DNA from: Oscillospiraceae bacterium
GTDB taxonomy: Bacteria > Bacillota > Clostridia > Saccharofermentanales > Saccharofermentanaceae
Reading direction: 5' to 3'
Length of the DNA: 12,759 nt
NCBI GenBank assembly: GCA_902803695.1
Contig: CADCQX010000073.1
Span: 1-12,759 of the forward strand
The notes below the pieces were generated by a model. It made no database searches, had not been told where the DNA came from, and worked only from the letters and a program-made list of their open reading frames with translations. Numbering within the stretch: position 1 is the first letter of the stretch; every line of letters begins with the position of its first letter. Of this stretch, positions 6,786 to 12,759 are shown piece by piece. The translations under genes and the position numbers were made by a program.

Positions 6786-7613
6786 TTACAGATTAAGACT
6801 CTGGTTCTTAAATATCTTCATCATCTCGTTGGTAAGGCTTATATCGTATGGCTGAAGTTCGATATCTTCTCTTTTTACCCACTCGGCGTATTTAAGTTCG
6901 TTCTCATCCATCCTGATCTCGTCATCTCCGTCAACGTAGCAGAAGAATCCCGCGAGAAGATCGGATACCACGCCCCAAGGCTGTGACTTGTAATATCTTA
7001 TGTTTCGAACCTTCAGGCCCACTTCCTCCATTACTTCTCTCCTGACTGTATCCTCAAGAGATTCACCGATCTCGACAAAGCCTGCGACAAGGGCATTATG
7101 AGCAAAGCCCGTCTTATATTTCGTAAGAAGGATCTTATCGTTATTTATGACACCGATGATGACAGCAGGATTGATCCTCGGATAGATCTTGTTTTTACAC
7201 GAAGGACATACCATGGCACGTTCCACAGTGTCGAATTCAGTCCTGCTGCCGCAGCAACCGCAGAATCTGCTTGATCTGTACCACTGGTAAAGATGAAATC
7301 CCGTAAAAGCCTCAAACAGTCTTTTGTTTGAAGACAGCTTAAGCCTTCTGATCTCGCTCATCGGCTTGAATTCGTAGTTATCGGGTATCGTTTTCGATTC
7401 AAAGCAGATAAAAAAACTTATTTCATCGACCAAAAACAGATACTGGAATTCTGTTCCTTCGGGAAACTCTCTTACTTCAGGAAAAAGGATCTTCTCATCG
7501 GCATATCTGATGAGCAGCGTGTTATCCTTGAAAAACAGCACCCTGTCGGTTCCCTCCGGGAGCTTATTTTTGTAACTGATGTCTATCTTGGACGGATATA
7601 TATCCTGTATCAT
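6786..7613 (-). CDS. nudC: NADH pyrophosphatase-like Nudix hydrolase (NudC family)
   Basis: A 275-residue NudC-type protein. A divergent N-terminal domain (1-115) is followed by a zinc ribbon with CGCC at 118-121 and CPSC at 136-139; Cys118, Cys121, Cys136 and Cys139 are the predicted ligands. The Nudix domain starts at about 145. The Nudix box runs from Gly178 to Leu200 and has the expected G-x5-E-x7-REUxEExGU pattern, including the catalytic RREVMEEVG. The family signature SQPW is present at 210-213. However, the residues that usually follow as PFPxS are GVVSD here, so NADH specificity is less certain. The enzyme would split NAD(H) or similar dinucleotides into mononucleotides; NudC proteins can also remove NAD caps from RNA. 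The start chosen is ATG 7613 with AAGGAA upstream. A longer GTG start at 7691 lies inside the terminator hairpin of the preceding gene and is rejected. It is probably monocistronic. Confidence 0.88.
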   Translation of the reverse strand: MIQDIYPSKIDISYKNKLPEGTDRVLFFKDNTLLIRYADEKILFPEVREFPEGTEFQYLFLVDEISFFICFESKTIPDNYEFKPMSEIRRLKLSSNKRLFEAFTGFHLYQWYRSSRFCGCCGSRTEFDTVERAMVCPSCKNKIYPRINPAVIIGVINNDKILLTKYKTGFAHNALVAGFVEIGESLEDTVRREVMEEVGLKVRNIRYYKSQPWGVVSDLLAGFFCYVDGDDEIRMDENELKYAEWVKREDIELQPYDISLTNEMMKIFKNQSLNL

Positions 7614-7649
7614 ATTCGTTTCTTTCCTTGTCTGATCTTTCGTAGGGTC

Positions 7650-7678
7650 ATTATACACCTTTATCTTACGGACAAAAA
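7650..7678 (-). promoter_or_regulatory. Putative promoter of the Nudix gene
   Basis: A perfect TATAAT on the minus strand (7650-7655) lies about 37 bases before the NudC ATG and just beyond the upstream gene's terminator. Only a poor T-rich -35 box is available at 16-17 bp, within the terminator's T-tract. The -10 box is the only part I can support. Confidence 0.4.
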
Positions 7679-7706
7679 AAGACTGCCTCACTTAAGTGAA
7701 GCAGTC
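7674..7706 (-). terminator. Rho-independent terminator of the lipoprotein gene
   Basis: A near-perfect hairpin begins about 20 bases after the lipoprotein stop codon. Arms GACTGC (7681-7686) and GCAGTC (7701-7706) enclose the perfect palindrome TCACTTAAGTGA (7688-7699), with a single c/a mismatch between. On the minus strand seven T residues follow directly (7674-7680). The stem can extend by two more A-T pairs. The opposite strand lacks a good T-run, so it is mainly unidirectional. Confidence 0.92.
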
Positions 7707-7725
7707 TTGATATGACTTAGAAAGA

Positions 7726-9114
7726 TCAAAGCGGTTTCATTCCTTCAAGGAATGCATCGATCATATCCTGGTCACTGCTCGAAAACGTTATAAACAACAC
7801 ACAATCATCCTTAGTGATCAAGTAGATCGGAATACCGTTATTATCGGCACACAACATAGAAACACCGTTGATGTCGACTTCCTCAGCCTCACCAGACACT
7901 GTCAGCATCTGGAACACCTGACTTGTCTCCACATCAGCCTTCATTACCATGATGATCGCCATATTGAGATCTCCGCTCGAACTGGTTGTGCTGTCCATAT
8001 ACATGGAAACAAGGTCAATTCCTTCCATGTCTCCATCCGTACCATCACTTAACATGTCACCCTCAAAGCTCATAAACTTCTGCTCGAAACTGATCTCGAA
8101 TCCGAAGTATTCATTTGTATACTTGTCAGCAGACATATCATATGTTCCCTTGGCTTCATCCGGAGCTGCCGAAAGTGAAGAATCAAGACCAGGAAGGATA
8201 TCACTGCCATCAGGCTCAAGCTGATCAGGCTCAGATTCAGGTTCTACGAGTTCAAATGAATAGAAAGAGAGACTGCCTTCGAGATTAAGCATCGCTTCAT
8301 AAAAACCGCTATCAAATTTGCCATTGGTCGGATGCTCAATAGTATATGTGCTCTCAGCTCCTGACTCGAAATCAAACTTCTCACTCAAGATCTCATTACC
8401 TTCAGGATCACTTACTGAAAGCGATACTTCCTTGCCGTCTGCAGAACTTACATCATAACAGGTTACTGAGATAACAATATCATCTGTTGTATAGATTGCA
8501 TCAATCCTGAGAGAAAGAGCACTGGAATAATCAACATCCTCGATATCGAACGAAGCAGAGATAGTCTGGAAATCCACTAATATATCAGCCGCATCCTCAA
8601 CCTTCAACTTCTCATCATCCTCGTCGTATTTCATATTGAGTTCGAAGGTCGTCGAATCTGTGTCTTCTGCTTCTGAGAGAGCCTCTTTCCAGCCGTCGAC
8701 GCTCTTATCAGTTACATCAAGAGAATCTACGTCGGCATATATGATCTTAAGAGATACAGTAGCCTCCTCATCATCCATTTCGACCGAATCCTCGTCAACC
8801 TCATAGGTGAAGGTGTCGTACCAAGCATTTACTACATTCCAGACATCTTCTGTGTACTCGACATCGAACATATACTCGCTCGGATTATCTATGTCAGAGA
8901 TATCGCCCAATGCTTCATAGTCTCTTTTTACAAGAGATTTACCAAAGTCCTCGGCAAGAGAAATAACATCTTTCTCCTTGAAGAGTCCGTCTTCATCCTT
9001 ATCCTTACCCTTACTTTTGCTCTTGCTCTTTGTCTCGAAGGCCGAACATCCTACCGCTGAAAAAGCGATGGCAGCCGCAAGTATAAGAGCTATACATGAT
9101 TTATATCTTTTCAT
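7726..9114 (-). CDS. Acidic surface lipoprotein of unknown function
   Basis: A 462-residue protein with a lipoprotein signal peptide. It has basic MKRYK, a hydrophobic core (about 7-20), then SAVGC with lipidated Cys23, so it is predicted to be anchored on the outer face of the membrane. A Lys/Ser/Asp-rich linker follows (28-43). The remainder is very acidic. Residues 48-190 look like a conserved extracellular domain of the kind seen in many clostridial lipoproteins, with a helix pair and a VSLKIIYADV strand. Residues about 195-290 resemble an Ig-like sandwich (VSLSVSDPEGNEI). A Pro/Glu/Asp-rich hinge (291-320) leads to a C-terminal domain (331-462) beginning YTNEYFGFEISF, a pattern found in substrate- or stress-related lipoprotein domains of unknown role. 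No binding or catalytic motif was recognised. An AGGAGGG ribosome binding site lies at ideal distance. It has its own promoter and a strong terminator, so it is a single-gene unit. Confidence 0.85.
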   Translation of the reverse strand: MKRYKSCIALILAAAIAFSAVGCSAFETKSKSKSKGKDKDEDGLFKEKDVISLAEDFGKSLVKRDYEALGDISDIDNPSEYMFDVEYTEDVWNVVNAWYDTFTYEVDEDSVEMDDEEATVSLKIIYADVDSLDVTDKSVDGWKEALSEAEDTDSTTFELNMKYDEDDEKLKVEDAADILVDFQTISASFDIEDVDYSSALSLRIDAIYTTDDIVISVTCYDVSSADGKEVSLSVSDPEGNEILSEKFDFESGAESTYTIEHPTNGKFDSGFYEAMLNLEGSLSFYSFELVEPESEPDQLEPDGSDILPGLDSSLSAAPDEAKGTYDMSADKYTNEYFGFEISFEQKFMSFEGDMLSDGTDGDMEGIDLVSMYMDSTTSSSGDLNMAIIMVMKADVETSQVFQMLTVSGEAEEVDINGVSMLCADNNGIPIYLITKDDCVLFITFSSSDQDMIDAFLEGMKPL

Positions 9115-9149
9115 TTTTCCCTCCTATGAAAAAACAAAATATCAACTAT

Positions 9150-9178
9150 ATTATACATTCAACGCTCTCCCTTTGAAA
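9150..9178 (-). promoter_or_regulatory. Promoter of the lipoprotein gene
   Basis: On the minus strand a perfect TATAAT (9150-9155) is preceded at 17 bp by TTTCAA (9173-9178), a weak -35 box. The distance from the -10 box to the ATG is about 35 bases. It is in the 154-bp intergenic region shared with the divergent aldo/keto reductase promoter. Confidence 0.6.
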
Positions 9179-9238
9179 ACACAAAGAAATCAGCGATTAT
9201 TCACTAACTTTTCATATACTTTTCGAAAACAAGGAACA

Positions 9239-9244
9239 TATAAT
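9239..9244 (+). promoter_or_regulatory. -10 box of the aldo/keto reductase promoter
   Basis: A perfect TATAAT on the plus strand lies 24 bases before the reductase ATG, which would give a leader of under 20 bases. No good -35 box is visible at 16-18 bp; the nearest candidates are tatact/atactt at 9215-9221. An activator or a weak basal promoter is possible. Confidence 0.45.
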
Positions 9245-9268
9245 GAATAAAAGATACGGAGGGGACAA

Positions 9269-10456
9269 ATGCAATACAGAAACGGTTTTTCGATCCTGGG
9301 ATACGGTTGTATGCGCTTCACGAGCAAAAACAACAAGATCGACTTTGACAAAGCAGAGTCGGAGTTCATGCGCGCATACGAACTCGGAGTCAACTATTTT
9401 GACACCGCTTACATTTACCCGGGCAACGAGGAGATCTTAGGAAGGATCATCGAGAAGAACAATATCCGCGACAAGATCATCCTCACAACGAAGCTGCCGC
9501 AATACTTTGTAAAGAACAGAGCAGGTCTCGACAAGTATCTCAACGAAGAACTTCAAAGACTTCGTACCGATTATCTGGATAATTATCTTCTCCACCATAT
9601 GACAGACTATGCCCAGTGGGAAAAGCTGGAATCCCTTGGTATCAGAGAATGGATAGAAGAAAATAAGAAGTCGGGCATTATCAGGCATATCGGATTCTCC
9701 TTCCACGGAAACACCGATATGTTCCTTAAGATACTCAACGCTTATGACTGGGATCTTTGTCTTGTTCAGTACAATTACATGGACGAGATAACTCAGGCAG
9801 GAAGACTCGGCGTTCAGGAAGCACACAAAAAAGGCATTCCCGTGTTCATCATGGAGCCTCTGCGAGGAGGAAAACTTGTCGATCTCTTGCCGGAAAAAGC
9901 CAAAAAACTGATCGCGGAAGATCCGCATAAGTGGTCTCCTGCAGAATGGGCATTCAGATGGCTTTGGGATCAGGAAGAGATAACCTGTGTCCTGTCGGGA
10001 ATGAACTCTATCGAGATGGTGGAGGAGAACTGCCGCGTGGCATCAGAAGCGAAGGCTCACTCTTTCGGAGATGAAGAAAGAGCAATGATCAGTAAGATCA
10101 AGACATATATCAACGAGAACACAAAGGTCAACTGTACAGGCTGCAGATACTGCATGCCTTGTCCTAAGGGAGTCGAGATTCCGTCTATATTCTCGTGCTA
10201 CAACCATATGTATTCCGAGAGCAAATCCTCAGGAAGAAAAGAATATTTCCAGGCGATGGCATTAAGGTTAGAACCTGCAGAAGCATCGCTTTGCGTTAAG
10301 TGCGGAAAATGCGAACAGCACTGTCCTCAGAATATTCCGATAAGAGAGAAACTCGTAGAGGCAGACAAGGCACTAAGACCTATCCACTACAAAGTAATGG
10401 CTAATGTCGCCAAGCATTTCATGATAGGAAAGAAGAAATCCAAAAAGAATTCATGA
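9269..10456 (+). CDS. Aldo/keto reductase with C-terminal double [4Fe-4S] ferredoxin domain
   Basis: A 395-residue protein. Residues 1-280 form an aldo/keto reductase barrel: GYGCMRF (11-17), NYFDTAYIYP (42-51) with catalytic Asp45 and Tyr50, TTKLP (73-77) with Lys75, and LLHHM (107-111) with the active-site His. Then come GFSFHG (142-147), VQYNYMD (166-172), and a cofactor loop around GMNSIEMVEEN (244-254). The C-terminal part carries two cysteine sets, Cys289/292/295/298 followed by Pro, and Cys342/345/348/352 followed by Pro, as in bacterial ferredoxin folds. This fusion is common in anaerobes and suggests electron exchange between iron-sulfur clusters and a nicotinamide-dependent carbonyl reduction; the physiological substrate is unknown. 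A basic tail (GKKKSKKNS) ends the protein. A GGAGGGG ribosome binding site lies five bases before ATG. It is the only plus-strand gene in the window, and its stop overlaps the convergent AMMECR1 stop. Confidence 0.93.
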   Translation: MQYRNGFSILGYGCMRFTSKNNKIDFDKAESEFMRAYELGVNYFDTAYIYPGNEEILGRIIEKNNIRDKIILTTKLPQYFVKNRAGLDKYLNEELQRLRTDYLDNYLLHHMTDYAQWEKLESLGIREWIEENKKSGIIRHIGFSFHGNTDMFLKILNAYDWDLCLVQYNYMDEITQAGRLGVQEAHKKGIPVFIMEPLRGGKLVDLLPEKAKKLIAEDPHKWSPAEWAFRWLWDQEEITCVLSGMNSIEMVEENCRVASEAKAHSFGDEERAMISKIKTYINENTKVNCTGCRYCMPCPKGVEIPSIFSCYNHMYSESKSSGRKEYFQAMALRLEPAEASLCVKCGKCEQHCPQNIPIREKLVEADKALRPIHYKVMANVAKHFMIGKKKSKKNS

Positions 10457-10966
10457 GTGTCTTATGACCTCAAATCTTTGAAGCTCAACTTCTTCGTAAG
10501 GAGCTATGCCCGCCTTGAGCTTAGCTATCTGAATCTGCTGCTCTACGCCGGTGATACCCTCCAGATCAGGGAGCAAAAGGCCCATCCTGTTATCCTTACG
10601 GACGATTACTCCGTATCTTTTGATATCAAGTTCCGAAGGAGACGTGATATCCTCGATCGGGCCCAACACATCCACTTTGATCGTCAGATCAGTTAATTCA
10701 TCAGGAGTTACTTCCGGAAATCTCGGGTCAGCTGTAGCTGCCCTGATGGCATTCCTGATTATCTCTTCAGCAATGGATCCTGTAGTCGGTGCGATAGTAC
10801 CTATACAGCCCCTAAGATCATTGTTTTTATGTAAAGAGACAAAAGCTCCCGCCTGCCTTTCTGTCATTTCATTGCAGAGATCTTTAGGCACATCGATCAC
10901 TTTACGGGTGGTGATGTACGCCTCCAATGATCTTCGAGCAAGAGAAACATAAGGATCGTTACTCAT
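10451..10966 (-). CDS. amrA: AMMECR1-domain protein (AmmeMemoRadiSam system protein A)
   Basis: A 171-residue AMMECR1-family protein. The N-terminus DPYVSLARRSLEAYI (4-18) is typical, and the family hallmark LRGCIG is at 51-56. IRNAIRAATADPRFPEVTPDEL (70-91, abbreviated by ends) and GVEQQIQIAKLKAGI (140-154) match the conserved core. The protein ends ELQRFEVIRHS. By genome context in many anaerobes this domain belongs with a Memo-like protein and a radical SAM enzyme; the chemistry is not established to my knowledge. The start chosen is the ATG at 10966, one base after the TAA of the Memo-like gene, without a clear ribosome binding site, so translation is probably by reinitiation. A longer GTG start at 11017 would overlap Memo by about 50 bases and adds non-conserved residues. 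The 3' end overlaps the reductase gene by six bases. No radical SAM partner is in the window. Confidence 0.92.
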   Translation of the reverse strand: MSNDPYVSLARRSLEAYITTRKVIDVPKDLCNEMTERQAGAFVSLHKNNDLRGCIGTIAPTTGSIAEEIIRNAIRAATADPRFPEVTPDELTDLTIKVDVLGPIEDITSPSELDIKRYGVIVRKDNRMGLLLPDLEGITGVEQQIQIAKLKAGIAPYEEVELQRFEVIRHS

Positions 10967-10967
10967 A

Positions 10968-11777
10968 TTACTGTGGTTCTTGGGAACGGTGGAACAAGAA
11001 TATTCCGTAACCGACACCGGTTATGTCATCGTGAGATACGAAAACAGGTTCAAGCCCCAGGCCGTCGATCACTCCGGAAAGCATGATGAAACCGCTATGA
11101 CCGCATATTGCTGCCTTATCGAGGAAGTCCGGTTCGAAGTCCATGAGCTTGGAAAGTTCGTTATTGGAGATCAATTCGATGATCCTCTTATCGTACTCAA
11201 CGCCTTCTTCGGCAAATCCGTACGGACCGTATTCCTGAAGCTTATGAGAAAGATCGCCGCTGGCAATAACGACTACGCGGCGGTCAAGAGAATCGATCGC
11301 TTTGCAGATAGCCTGGCCGAACTTAAAGTGATCTTCGAATGACAATCCAGAAATGCCGATCCTGACTATCTTGGCTTCATAATTTTTTAACTTGATAAAT
11401 CTAAGCGGAACCATGATACCGTGATCCAGATCAGCATTAACGCCGTCAGGGTCTGTCGGGATATTAAGAGCTCCTGCTTCTTCTATGATCTTATTGGCGA
11501 GTTCGGAATCCATCTTCTCGTTGAACCTTACCTGCGGAGCATTAAAGTTCGCGAAGGAACCTTTGGCAGTATCGCCCTTTGCAACGTAGAATCGGTCCTG
11601 ATACGAAGGAGAGTGCGGGCTTATAAAGATTATCGTGTCAGGCGCGAGCTCAGCTATCTCCTTAGCAACACGAGTACATCCAACAACAGTATCTATGATC
11701 TGGATCTCGCTTCCCACACCTATCTCGGTTATCGCCATCGGCGGATGGGGAACGATATAAGCTCCCAGTATCGGCAT
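10968..11777 (-). CDS. amrB: Memo-like / class III extradiol dioxygenase-fold protein (AmmeMemoRadiSam system protein B)
   Basis: A 269-residue protein of the LigB/Memo superfamily. Candidate metal or active-site residues are His11 in VPHPPM (9-14), His55 in SPHSPSY (53-59), His119 in DLDHGIMVPL (116-125), His178 in ASGDLSHKL (172-180) and Cys225/His227 in AICGHSGF (223-230). These correspond to the iron-binding and acid/base positions of extradiol dioxygenases and to the metal site of Memo proteins. It ends GVGYGIFLFHRS plus a few residues. In many Clostridia this domain is fused directly to AMMECR1 in one protein of about 460 residues; here they are two ORFs in different frames separated by one base. 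The start is supported by GGGGGG (11784-11789) six bases before ATG, abutting the stop of the upstream phosphoribosyltransferase gene. The 12-base gap indicates one operon. The substrate is unknown. Confidence 0.9.
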   Translation of the reverse strand: MPILGAYIVPHPPMAITEIGVGSEIQIIDTVVGCTRVAKEIAELAPDTIIFISPHSPSYQDRFYVAKGDTAKGSFANFNAPQVRFNEKMDSELANKIIEEAGALNIPTDPDGVNADLDHGIMVPLRFIKLKNYEAKIVRIGISGLSFEDHFKFGQAICKAIDSLDRRVVVIASGDLSHKLQEYGPYGFAEEGVEYDKRIIELISNNELSKLMDFEPDFLDKAAICGHSGFIMLSGVIDGLGLEPVFVSHDDITGVGYGIFLFHRSQEPQ

Positions 11778-11789
11778 AAGAATCCCCCC

Positions 11790-12350
11790 TTATGACTTGG
11801 GCGTACCATCACTATTGAAAAGTGGAAGCCGAGAAAGGAACTTGATGTCATCTCTCAACGCAGCATCACCCTCGGCAAATACAGTAACCTTACCGGTAAC
11901 GGTACCACCAGCGAGATTAACCAACTCTTCCATGGCCTTCAAGGAACCTCCCGTGGAGATAACATCATCGATAAGAAGTATCCTCTTGCCCTTGATAAGT
12001 TCGGCGTCATCTTCTCCAAGATAGAGTTTCTGGACGCCTTTGGTCGTGATGGACTGATCCTCTACGTGGATCGGATTAGGCATATAGTTCTTATGGCCTT
12101 TACGCGCTACAAAATACTTCTCGGCACCTGACTGACGGGCCATCTCGTGAATGAGCGGAATGCCCTTTGCCTCAGCCGTAAACATGTAATCGTAACTGTC
12201 CTCCGGAACAAGCTTTAGAAGTTCACCGGCGCATGCTACCGTTATCTCAGCATCACCAAAGCAAATAAAAGCTGCAATATAAAGATCGTCTGTTACCTTA
12301 CAAAGCGGCAAGTCTCTCTTAAGACCTGCAATCTCAACCGGATATACCAT
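11790..12350 (-). CDS. Type I phosphoribosyltransferase, adenine phosphoribosyltransferase-like
   Basis: A 186-residue type I PRTase. The PRPP-binding loop is LLIDDVISTGGS (125-136), followed by a helix LKAMEELVNLAGG (137-149) and VTGKVTVFAEGD (151-162). FTAEAKGIPLIHEMA (57-71) and YFVARKGHKNYMPNP (79-93) match the core of adenine/xanthine PRTases. The family would join a purine base to PRPP to give a nucleotide in the cytosol, for salvage. The N-terminus is not that of canonical APRT (no clear conserved FRDI-type motif), so base specificity is open; an uncharacterised APRT-like paralog is a fair description. A GAGAGGG ribosome binding site lies about ten bases before the ATG at 12350. It is the first gene of the operon with the Memo-like and AMMECR1 genes; whether the link is functional or only positional is unknown. 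Confidence 0.88.
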   Translation of the reverse strand: MVYPVEIAGLKRDLPLCKVTDDLYIAAFICFGDAEITVACAGELLKLVPEDSYDYMFTAEAKGIPLIHEMARQSGAEKYFVARKGHKNYMPNPIHVEDQSITTKGVQKLYLGEDDAELIKGKRILLIDDVISTGGSLKAMEELVNLAGGTVTGKVTVFAEGDAALRDDIKFLSRLPLFNSDGTPKS

Positions 12351-12398
12351 AATAATTTTCCCTCTCGAAATGGACCTCGTCCGTAATATGTCAATACA

Positions 12399-12427
12399 AT
12401 TTTACGCCTTATACTTCAATATCTCAA
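12399..12427 (-). promoter_or_regulatory. Promoter of the PRTase-Memo-AMMECR1 operon
   Basis: On the minus strand TTGAGA (12422-12427), a 17-base spacer and TAAAAT (12399-12404) form a good SigA-type promoter. It lies 49 bases before the PRTase ATG, within the 87-bp gap after the neighbouring membrane-protein gene. No operator or riboswitch was recognised in the short leader. Confidence 0.6.
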
Positions 12428-12437
12428 GGTCAGAACA

Positions 12438-12759
12438 CTATTCCCGAAGCATTAACATATATTCGCCGATATAGAAATATATGAGCATGGTTTCCCATAC
12501 GAGCACCAGTGGCGAAAAGAACGCGGGGTCTAAGACATAGCCGAGGATATAAAATACTCCGAAGAGGACGCCTGCCACGGCATATATCCTCTGAACAGTC
12601 TTTTTCGAAAACAACAGCATAAGACCTAAGGTTACTACGACGCCGCCAAAGAATGCGTAGGAAAAGAAGTTATGTCCGCGAGATGCGAGAGTCTCAGGTC
12701 TTTTAAACTGTACCGGAAACCACGCGAGACCAACCAAAAAAACGAGGGTTATGTAGTAA
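12438..12759 (-). CDS. C-terminal part of a small polytopic membrane protein (5' end outside window)
   Basis: The frame is open from the right edge to the TAG at 12438, about 107 codons. The visible protein begins YYITLVFLVGLAWFPVQF and contains about four hydrophobic segments, separated by short loops such as KRPETLASRGHN and SKKTVQR, and ends EYMLMLRE. An internal TTG at 12737 could be taken as a start, but the hydrophobic segment continues upstream of it without a stop, so the true start is beyond the window. It looks like an integral membrane protein of four or more segments; I do not recognise the family. No terminator hairpin was seen between its stop and the next promoter, so some read-through into the PRTase operon is possible. 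Confidence 0.75.
   Translation of the reverse strand, partial: YYITLVFLVGLAWFPVQFKRPETLASRGHNFFSYAFFGGVVVTLGLMLLFSKKTVQRIYAVAGVLFGVFYILGYVLDPAFFSPLVLVWETMLIYFYIGEYMLMLRE

Noticed and set aside
7614..7691. GTG start giving a 301-residue NudC
   Set aside because: It lies within the hairpin and T-tract of the preceding terminator; the extension is basic and non-conserved in appearance.
9437..9928. Minus-strand 163-codon open frame opposite the reductase gene
   Set aside because: Fully contained in the aldo/keto reductase coding region, with no domain and no start signal.
10967..11017. GTG start giving a 188-residue AMMECR1 protein
   Set aside because: It would overlap the Memo-like gene by about 50 bases and add residues unlike the family; the ATG at 10966 directly precedes the conserved DPYVSLAR segment.
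12384..12393. TTGACA on the minus strand as an alternative -35 for the PRTase operon
   Set aside because: No acceptable -10 box lies 16-18 bases downstream; the TTGAGA-17-TAAAAT pair is better.
12735..12737. TTG start for the right-edge membrane protein
   Set aside because: The frame stays open and hydrophobic to the window edge, so this is a truncated gene rather than a short one with a TTG start.

Overview
The window carries fourteen protein-coding genes. Thirteen lie on the minus strand and one on the plus strand; two are cut by the window edges. No rRNA, tRNA, CRISPR array, insertion sequence or phage gene was seen. Several things suggest a low-to-moderate GC Gram-positive anaerobe of the class Clostridia: strong purine-rich ribosome binding sites, a lipobox lipoprotein, an aldo/keto reductase with two [4Fe-4S] clusters, an SLH-like small protein, and AmmeMemoRadiSam proteins A and B. 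Intracellular plant-glycan hydrolases would fit a gut or rumen Lachnospiraceae/Oscillospiraceae-type organism. The family-level placement is inference only.

Layout from left to right. (1) 1-3561, a probable minus-strand transcription unit. Transcription order is a MarR-type repressor (3060-3491), a two-TM exported-domain protein of unknown function (2364-3041), a GT-C-type polytopic glycosyltransferase-like protein (405-2321), and the start of a second, paralogous membrane protein (1-345). The promoter at 3533-3561 has two TGCATAAT repeats spaced 10 bp apart in its spacer, which looks like an autoregulatory operator. (2) 3572-6767, a glycoside-hydrolase operon: a GH5 enzyme (5682-6710), a GH27 alpha-galactosidase with an inserted CBM-like domain (3919-5661), and a 116-residue SLH-like cytoplasmic protein (3572-3922) coupled to it by an ATGA overlap. 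None of the three has a signal peptide, so the operon probably processes imported galactosylated oligosaccharides. (3) 6786-7706, an NADH pyrophosphatase-like Nudix hydrolase (NudC type). It sits behind the rho-independent terminator of (4) a large acidic lipoprotein (7726-9114). (5) A 154-bp divergent promoter region, then the only plus-strand gene, a ferredoxin-domain aldo/keto reductase (9269-10456). (6) 10451-12427, a minus-strand operon of an APRT-like phosphoribosyltransferase, a Memo/LigB-type protein and AMMECR1. Its 3' end overlaps the reductase gene at a shared TCATGA that is a stop codon on both strands. (7) A truncated small polytopic membrane protein at the right edge (12438-12759).

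The most interesting points are the tandem GT-C paralogs behind a MarR-controlled unknown membrane protein; the GH27 enzyme with a carbohydrate-binding-like insertion coupled to an SLH-like protein that has no export signal; the Memo and AMMECR1 proteins encoded as adjacent out-of-frame ORFs one base apart; and recurrent G5-G6 ribosome binding sites. Four start codons were moved from the longest-ORF position on ribosome-binding-site, promoter or family evidence (MarR, NudC, AMMECR1, and the right-edge gene, which is left open).
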